DNA of 13,256 nucleotides from JACZQZ01 sp046756945. GTDB taxonomy: Bacteria > Pseudomonadota > Alphaproteobacteria > Rhodospirillales > 2-02-FULL-58-16. Position numbers and translations under genes: made by a program. A model generated the notes under the pieces. That model was not told where the DNA came from. It did no database searches and saw only the letters and a program-made list of their open reading frames with translations. The DNA lies in contig JBHHXI010000084.1 in assembly GCA_046756945.1 (NCBI GenBank), forward strand, positions 1 through 13,256, in the 5' to 3' direction. The first letter of the stretch is position 1, and every line of letters starts with the position of its first letter. Positions 10,611 to 13,256 of this stretch are shown piece by piece.

Positions 10611-10671
10611 GGTCAGAAGTCAGGTATCAGGTATCAGTTGTTTTCTGATCCCTGATCCCTGATCCCTGACC
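10611..10671. repeat. Degenerate heptanucleotide repeats forming a long hairpin
   Basis: The left arm (10611-10637) is built of heptads of the type GTCAGAA, GTCAGGT and ATCAGGT. The right arm (10645-10671) is built of CTGATCC units ending in CTGACC. The arms pair at 22 of 27 positions as Watson-Crick pairs plus one G-U, around the 7-nt loop TTGTTTT. The period of seven runs through both arms, and the mismatches mostly recur once per heptad. It starts 15 bases after the gltB stop and ends 29 bases before the next start codon. No T-run follows, so it is not a standard intrinsic terminator, although such a structure could halt RNA decay or polymerase. Similar heptad repeats are dispersed in several bacterial genomes; I cannot test that here. 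Confidence 0.85.
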
Positions 10672-10700
10672 TCTGTTGGCGCGGGGTTGAACGGAGCGTC

Positions 10701-11075
10701 ATGCGGTTGTGGCTTTTTCTCGCGGCCCTGAACGGGTTGCTGGCGATGGTGGCGGGGGCCTACGGGGCGCATGCGCTGGAGGTCACCGATACGGGTTTCC
10801 GCGACATCTTCATGACGGCGGTGCAATACCACATGTGGCACGCGCTGGCCCTCCTCGCCGTGGCGTGCCTGGCGTCGCGCCCCGACGCGCCCGGAGCGCC
10901 GGCGCTGCGCGTCGCCGGGTGGGCTTTCACCATTGGCATCGCGCTGTTCTCGGGATCGCTCTACGCCCGCGGCGTGACCGGGTCGGTGCTCGTGCCCGGC
11001 ATGGCGCCGGCGGGCGGGATCAGCCTGCTCCTCGGCTGGGCGGCGCTGATCTGGGCGGCGCTGGCGCGGAAGTAG
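10701..11075 (+). CDS. DUF423 family small membrane protein
   Basis: A 124-residue protein recognised as DUF423 (YgdD-like) by its early GAYGAHAL, the central QYHMWHALALLAV and the later FSGSLYARGVTG followed by a PAGG-containing helix. Four hydrophobic segments are visible at about 3-25, 46-60, 70-88 and 98-121, so it should sit in the inner membrane. The biochemical role of the family is not known, and I do not assign one. The ATG at 10701 has GGAG (10693-10696) four bases upstream. It lies on the same strand as gltB but is separated from it by 104 bases containing the repeat hairpin, so co-transcription is uncertain. It converges on pckG with 39 bases between the stops. Confidence 0.88.
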   Translation: MRLWLFLAALNGLLAMVAGAYGAHALEVTDTGFRDIFMTAVQYHMWHALALLAVACLASRPDAPGAPALRVAGWAFTIGIALFSGSLYARGVTGSVLVPGMAPAGGISLLLGWAALIWAALARK

Positions 11076-11114
11076 GGGCCGCGAAGGCCGGCATTGGGGC
11101 GGATACGCGACGCG

Positions 11115-12947
11115 TTACCCCTCCAGCTCCCACACCGCCGGCGCGGCCTCGAGGCGCTCCACCAGGCGTTGGCGCTGGCGCTCGAGCTCCTCGGGCAAAC
11201 GGCTGCCGAACCGCTCGAACAGGGTCCTCTGGTCCTCCGCCTCCTCCTTGCCCGCTTCGCGGTCGACCTTCATCAGGTCATGGAAGGTCCGGGCGTCGTA
11301 GCCCAGGCCCTGCCAGTTGATGTCCCGGTGGTGGGGCATGGTGCCGAACGGGCTCTCGGCGCCGCCGGCGCGGTTGTGGACGCGGTCGATGATCCACTTC
11401 AGCACCCGCATGTTGTCGCGGAAGCCGGGCCACAGGAACCTGCCGTTTTCGTCCTTGCGGAACCAGTTGACGCGGAAGATCGGCGGCGGGTCGCTGATCC
11501 TTTTCCCCAGGTCCAGCCAGTGGCGCCAGTAATCGCCCATGTTGTAGCCGCAGAACGGCAGCATCGCCATGGGGTCGCGGCGGATCGCCGCCTGTCCCTC
11601 GACCGCGGCGGTGGCCTCGGAGCCCATGGTCGCCGCCAGGTACACCCCGTGCGCCCAGTCGAAGGACTGGAAGACCAGGGGGAAGGTCCTGCTCAGGCGG
11701 CCGCCGAAGATGAAGGCGCTGATCGGCACCCCCCGGGGATCGTCCCAGGCCGGATCGAGGCTCGGGCATTCGGCGACCGGCGCCGTGAAGCGGGAGTTGG
11801 GCTGGGCGGCGGGAGTTTGACTGTCCGGCGTCCAGTCGTTGCCCTGCCAGTCGATGCAGTGGGCCGGCGGATCGCCGTCCATGCCTTCCCACCACACGTC
11901 GCCGTCGTCGGTCAGGCCGACGTTGGTGAAGATGCAGTTCCTGCTCAGCATCTTCATGGCGGTGGGGTTCGAGCTTTTCGAGGTGCCGGGCGCGACGCCG
12001 AAAAAGCCGGCCTCCGGGTTGATGGCATAAAGACGCCCGTCCGCGCCCGGCTTGATCCAGGCGATGTCGTCGCCGACCGTGTACACCTTCCAGCCCTCGA
12101 AGCCCGCCGGCGGGATCAGCATGGACAGGTTGGTCTTGCCGCAGGCGCTGGGGAACGCCGCCGCCACATAGGTCTTTTCGCCCGCGGGCGACTCCAGGCC
12201 GACGATCAGCATGTGCTCGGCCAGCCAGCCCTCGTCCCGCGCCATGGCCGACGCGATGCGCAGCGCGAAGCATTTCTTGCCGAGCAGCGCGTTGCCGCCA
12301 TAGCCGCTGCCGTAGGACCAGATCGAGCGCTCGTCGGGAAAATGGACGATGTACTTGGTGTCGTTGCACGGCCAGGGGACGTCGTTTTCGCCCGGCTCCA
12401 GGGGGGCGCCGACGGAATGCAGGCAGGGAACGAAATCGCCGTCGCCCAGGGTATCCAGCACCTGCTGCCCCATCCGCGCCATGATCCGCATGTTGACCGC
12501 GGCATACGCGGAATCGGTGACCTGGATGCCGATGTGGGCGATGGGCGAGCCCAGCGGCCCCATGGAGAACGGGCACACGTACATGGTGCGGCCCCGCATG
12601 CAGCCGTCGAACAGGCCGGTCAGCGTCCGCTTCATCTCGTCCGGGTCGACCCAGTTGTTGGTCGGCCCGGCGTCCTCCTCCTTGCCCGAACAGATGAAGG
12701 TACGTTCCTCGACCCGGGCGACGTCGCCGGGATGGGAGCGGGCAAGGAAGCAGCCCGGCCGCTTTTCCTCGTTCAGCCTGATGAAGGTTCCGCTCTCCAC
12801 CATCTGCTGGCACAGGCGGTCGTATTCCTCCTGGGAGCCGTCGCACCAGTGGACGGCGTCGGGCTTGCACAGGCCAACCGTCTCGTTCACCCAGGCAAGC
12901 AGCCTGGCATTGGCGGTTCGCTCGCCGCCGAACGGCGTCATCTCCAT
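11115..12947 (-). CDS. pckG: Phosphoenolpyruvate carboxykinase (GTP)
   Basis: Cytoplasmic gluconeogenic enzyme (EC 4.1.1.32) converting oxaloacetate and GTP to PEP, CO2 and GDP. The 610 residues match the GTP family, which is unrelated in primary sequence to the ATP-type PckA. Visible active-site elements, with human cytosolic equivalents, are Lys225 (K244) and His245 (H264) as Mn ligands and Asp294 (D311). The P-loop SACGKTN carries the reactive Cys269 (C288), and the substrate loop N384-S-R386 matches N403/R405. The nucleotide-site Arg417 (R436) is kept. The next residue is Leu418, where FGGRR is the common motif. The start is the ATG at 12945-12947, with GGGA only two bases upstream. A second ATG two codons on (12939-12941) has GGGA at a better distance of eight, so the true start may be there. 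No partner gene is adjacent on this strand within the window. Confidence 0.96.
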   Translation of the reverse strand: MEMTPFGGERTANARLLAWVNETVGLCKPDAVHWCDGSQEEYDRLCQQMVESGTFIRLNEEKRPGCFLARSHPGDVARVEERTFICSGKEEDAGPTNNWVDPDEMKRTLTGLFDGCMRGRTMYVCPFSMGPLGSPIAHIGIQVTDSAYAAVNMRIMARMGQQVLDTLGDGDFVPCLHSVGAPLEPGENDVPWPCNDTKYIVHFPDERSIWSYGSGYGGNALLGKKCFALRIASAMARDEGWLAEHMLIVGLESPAGEKTYVAAAFPSACGKTNLSMLIPPAGFEGWKVYTVGDDIAWIKPGADGRLYAINPEAGFFGVAPGTSKSSNPTAMKMLSRNCIFTNVGLTDDGDVWWEGMDGDPPAHCIDWQGNDWTPDSQTPAAQPNSRFTAPVAECPSLDPAWDDPRGVPISAFIFGGRLSRTFPLVFQSFDWAHGVYLAATMGSEATAAVEGQAAIRRDPMAMLPFCGYNMGDYWRHWLDLGKRISDPPPIFRVNWFRKDENGRFLWPGFRDNMRVLKWIIDRVHNRAGGAESPFGTMPHHRDINWQGLGYDARTFHDLMKVDREAGKEEAEDQRTLFERFGSRLPEELERQRQRLVERLEAAPAVWELEG

Positions 12948-12981
12948 CGTCCCAACACCATCGTCTCCCCCCGAGGACGCA

Positions 12982-13011
12982 AAGCCGCCGTGCGGGATCG
13001 GGCGGCGGCTT
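12982..13011. terminator. Strong hairpin in front of pckG, terminator-like on the plus strand
   Basis: AAGCCGCCG (12982-12990) and CGGCGGCTT (13003-13011) form a perfect 9-bp GC-rich stem with a 12-nt loop. On the plus strand it is followed by CTTTT (13012-13016), the shape of an intrinsic terminator. On the minus strand it is followed only by a short TTT and lies 35 bases before the pckG start. Only about 34 bases separate stem and gene, too few for a separate promoter and leader. It is therefore either in the pckG leader, where it could attenuate, or it ends transcripts coming from the left or the right. Confidence 0.55.
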
Positions 13012-13016
13012 CTTTT

Positions 13017-13160
13017 CGCGTGGTTCGTGCGTACGGACCCGTATTTTGTGCCTCAATCCCGGTCCGCATGCAAGGAAAACAGCGGGTTTCCCCGGTTCTC
13101 CCGCGCCTGTTGGCGCGTGCCGCGTCGACGGTTATCGTCCGCTCGACGCACCCGGGACCG
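13017..13160. other. Non-coding stretch upstream of pckG
   Basis: No gene could be supported here. The part around 13040-13080 is locally less GC-rich and is the likely place for the pckG promoter on the minus strand, but I could not find a -35/-10 pair with acceptable spacing. A plus-strand frame opens at ATG 13068 and runs to the window edge without a stop. It has no ribosome site and enters the tandem repeat, so it is not called as a gene. Confidence 0.4.
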
Positions 13161-13256
13161 CGCGCCTCCGCGCCTCTTCTATGCGATCCCTGTCGGCGCT
13201 TCGCGCCTCCGCGCCTCTTCTATGCGATCCCTGTCGGCGCTTCGCGCCTCCGCGCC
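13161..13256. repeat. Perfect 41-bp tandem repeat, 2.3 copies, continuing past the window edge
   Basis: Copies lie at 13161-13201 and 13202-13242, and a third begins at 13243 and is cut at 13256. All visible bases are identical between copies. Each unit begins with the doubled octamer CGCGCCTC. Across each unit boundary GGCGC-TTC-GCGCC forms a small hairpin (for example 13195-13207). No unique spacers separate the copies, so it is not a CRISPR array. The unit has no stop codon in any plus-strand frame. The exact identity suggests recent expansion, or an assembly effect at a contig end. Confidence 0.93.

Noticed and set aside
11076..11114. Search for a terminator between the convergent DUF423 gene and pckG
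   Set aside because: Only a short palindrome (ACGCG-A-CGCGT, about 11105-11115) is present, without a T-run; I cannot support a terminator.
13161..13256. Possible CRISPR array
   Set aside because: The 41-bp units follow one another directly with no unique spacers, and there are no cas genes in the window.
13068..13256. Plus-strand open frame from ATG 13068 to the window edge
   Set aside because: There is no ribosome site, the translation is Arg/Pro/Ser-rich and low-complexity, and the open state is explained by a stop-free tandem repeat.

Overview
The window is GC-rich (roughly two thirds G+C by eye) and carries tightly packed, overlapping bacterial genes. It reads as an alphaproteobacterial chromosome, probably Rhodospirillales-like. 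That assignment is inference from codon bias, from a 482-residue GltD and a GltB with a 37-residue propeptide (both close to the Azospirillum enzymes), and from the yejEF-type transporter genes. No marker gene fixes the taxon. Nearly everything is core metabolism. I see no phage, transposon, CRISPR, tRNA or rRNA, and no defence or secretion system.

Layout. Positions 1-3494 (+) hold the end of an operon: a YejE-like permease cut by the left window edge, a YejF-like double ATPase (1-nt overlap), and a GhrA-like hydroxyacid reductase 5 nt further on. Positions 3516-4322 (-) hold uppP, convergent with ghrA. Positions 4323-4579 form a divergent control region with a good sigma70-type promoter for uppP and a plausible one for gltD, followed by a GC-rich structured leader. 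Positions 4580-10596 (+) hold gltD-gltB, joined by an ATGA overlap, encoding both subunits of NADPH-glutamate synthase. Positions 10597-10700 contain a striking heptanucleotide-repeat hairpin. Positions 10701-11075 (+) encode a small DUF423 membrane protein. Positions 11115-12947 (-) encode GTP-type PEP carboxykinase. Positions 12948-13256 are non-coding as far as I can tell; they hold a strong hairpin in front of pckG and a perfect 41-bp tandem repeat running off the right edge.

How the genes work together. The transporter genes belong to a peptide/opine-type ABC importer whose binding protein and other permease should lie to the left. GhrA reduces glyoxylate or hydroxypyruvate and may act on something derived from the imported substrate, but that link is only positional. 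GltB and GltD form one enzyme that makes glutamate from glutamine and 2-oxoglutarate. UppP recycles the lipid carrier of cell-wall synthesis. PckG links oxaloacetate to PEP for gluconeogenesis.

I found no convincing new multi-gene system. The sequences most worth a second look are non-coding: the heptad-repeat hairpin after gltB, the 41-bp tandem repeat at the right edge, the hairpin in front of pckG, and the structured gltD leader.
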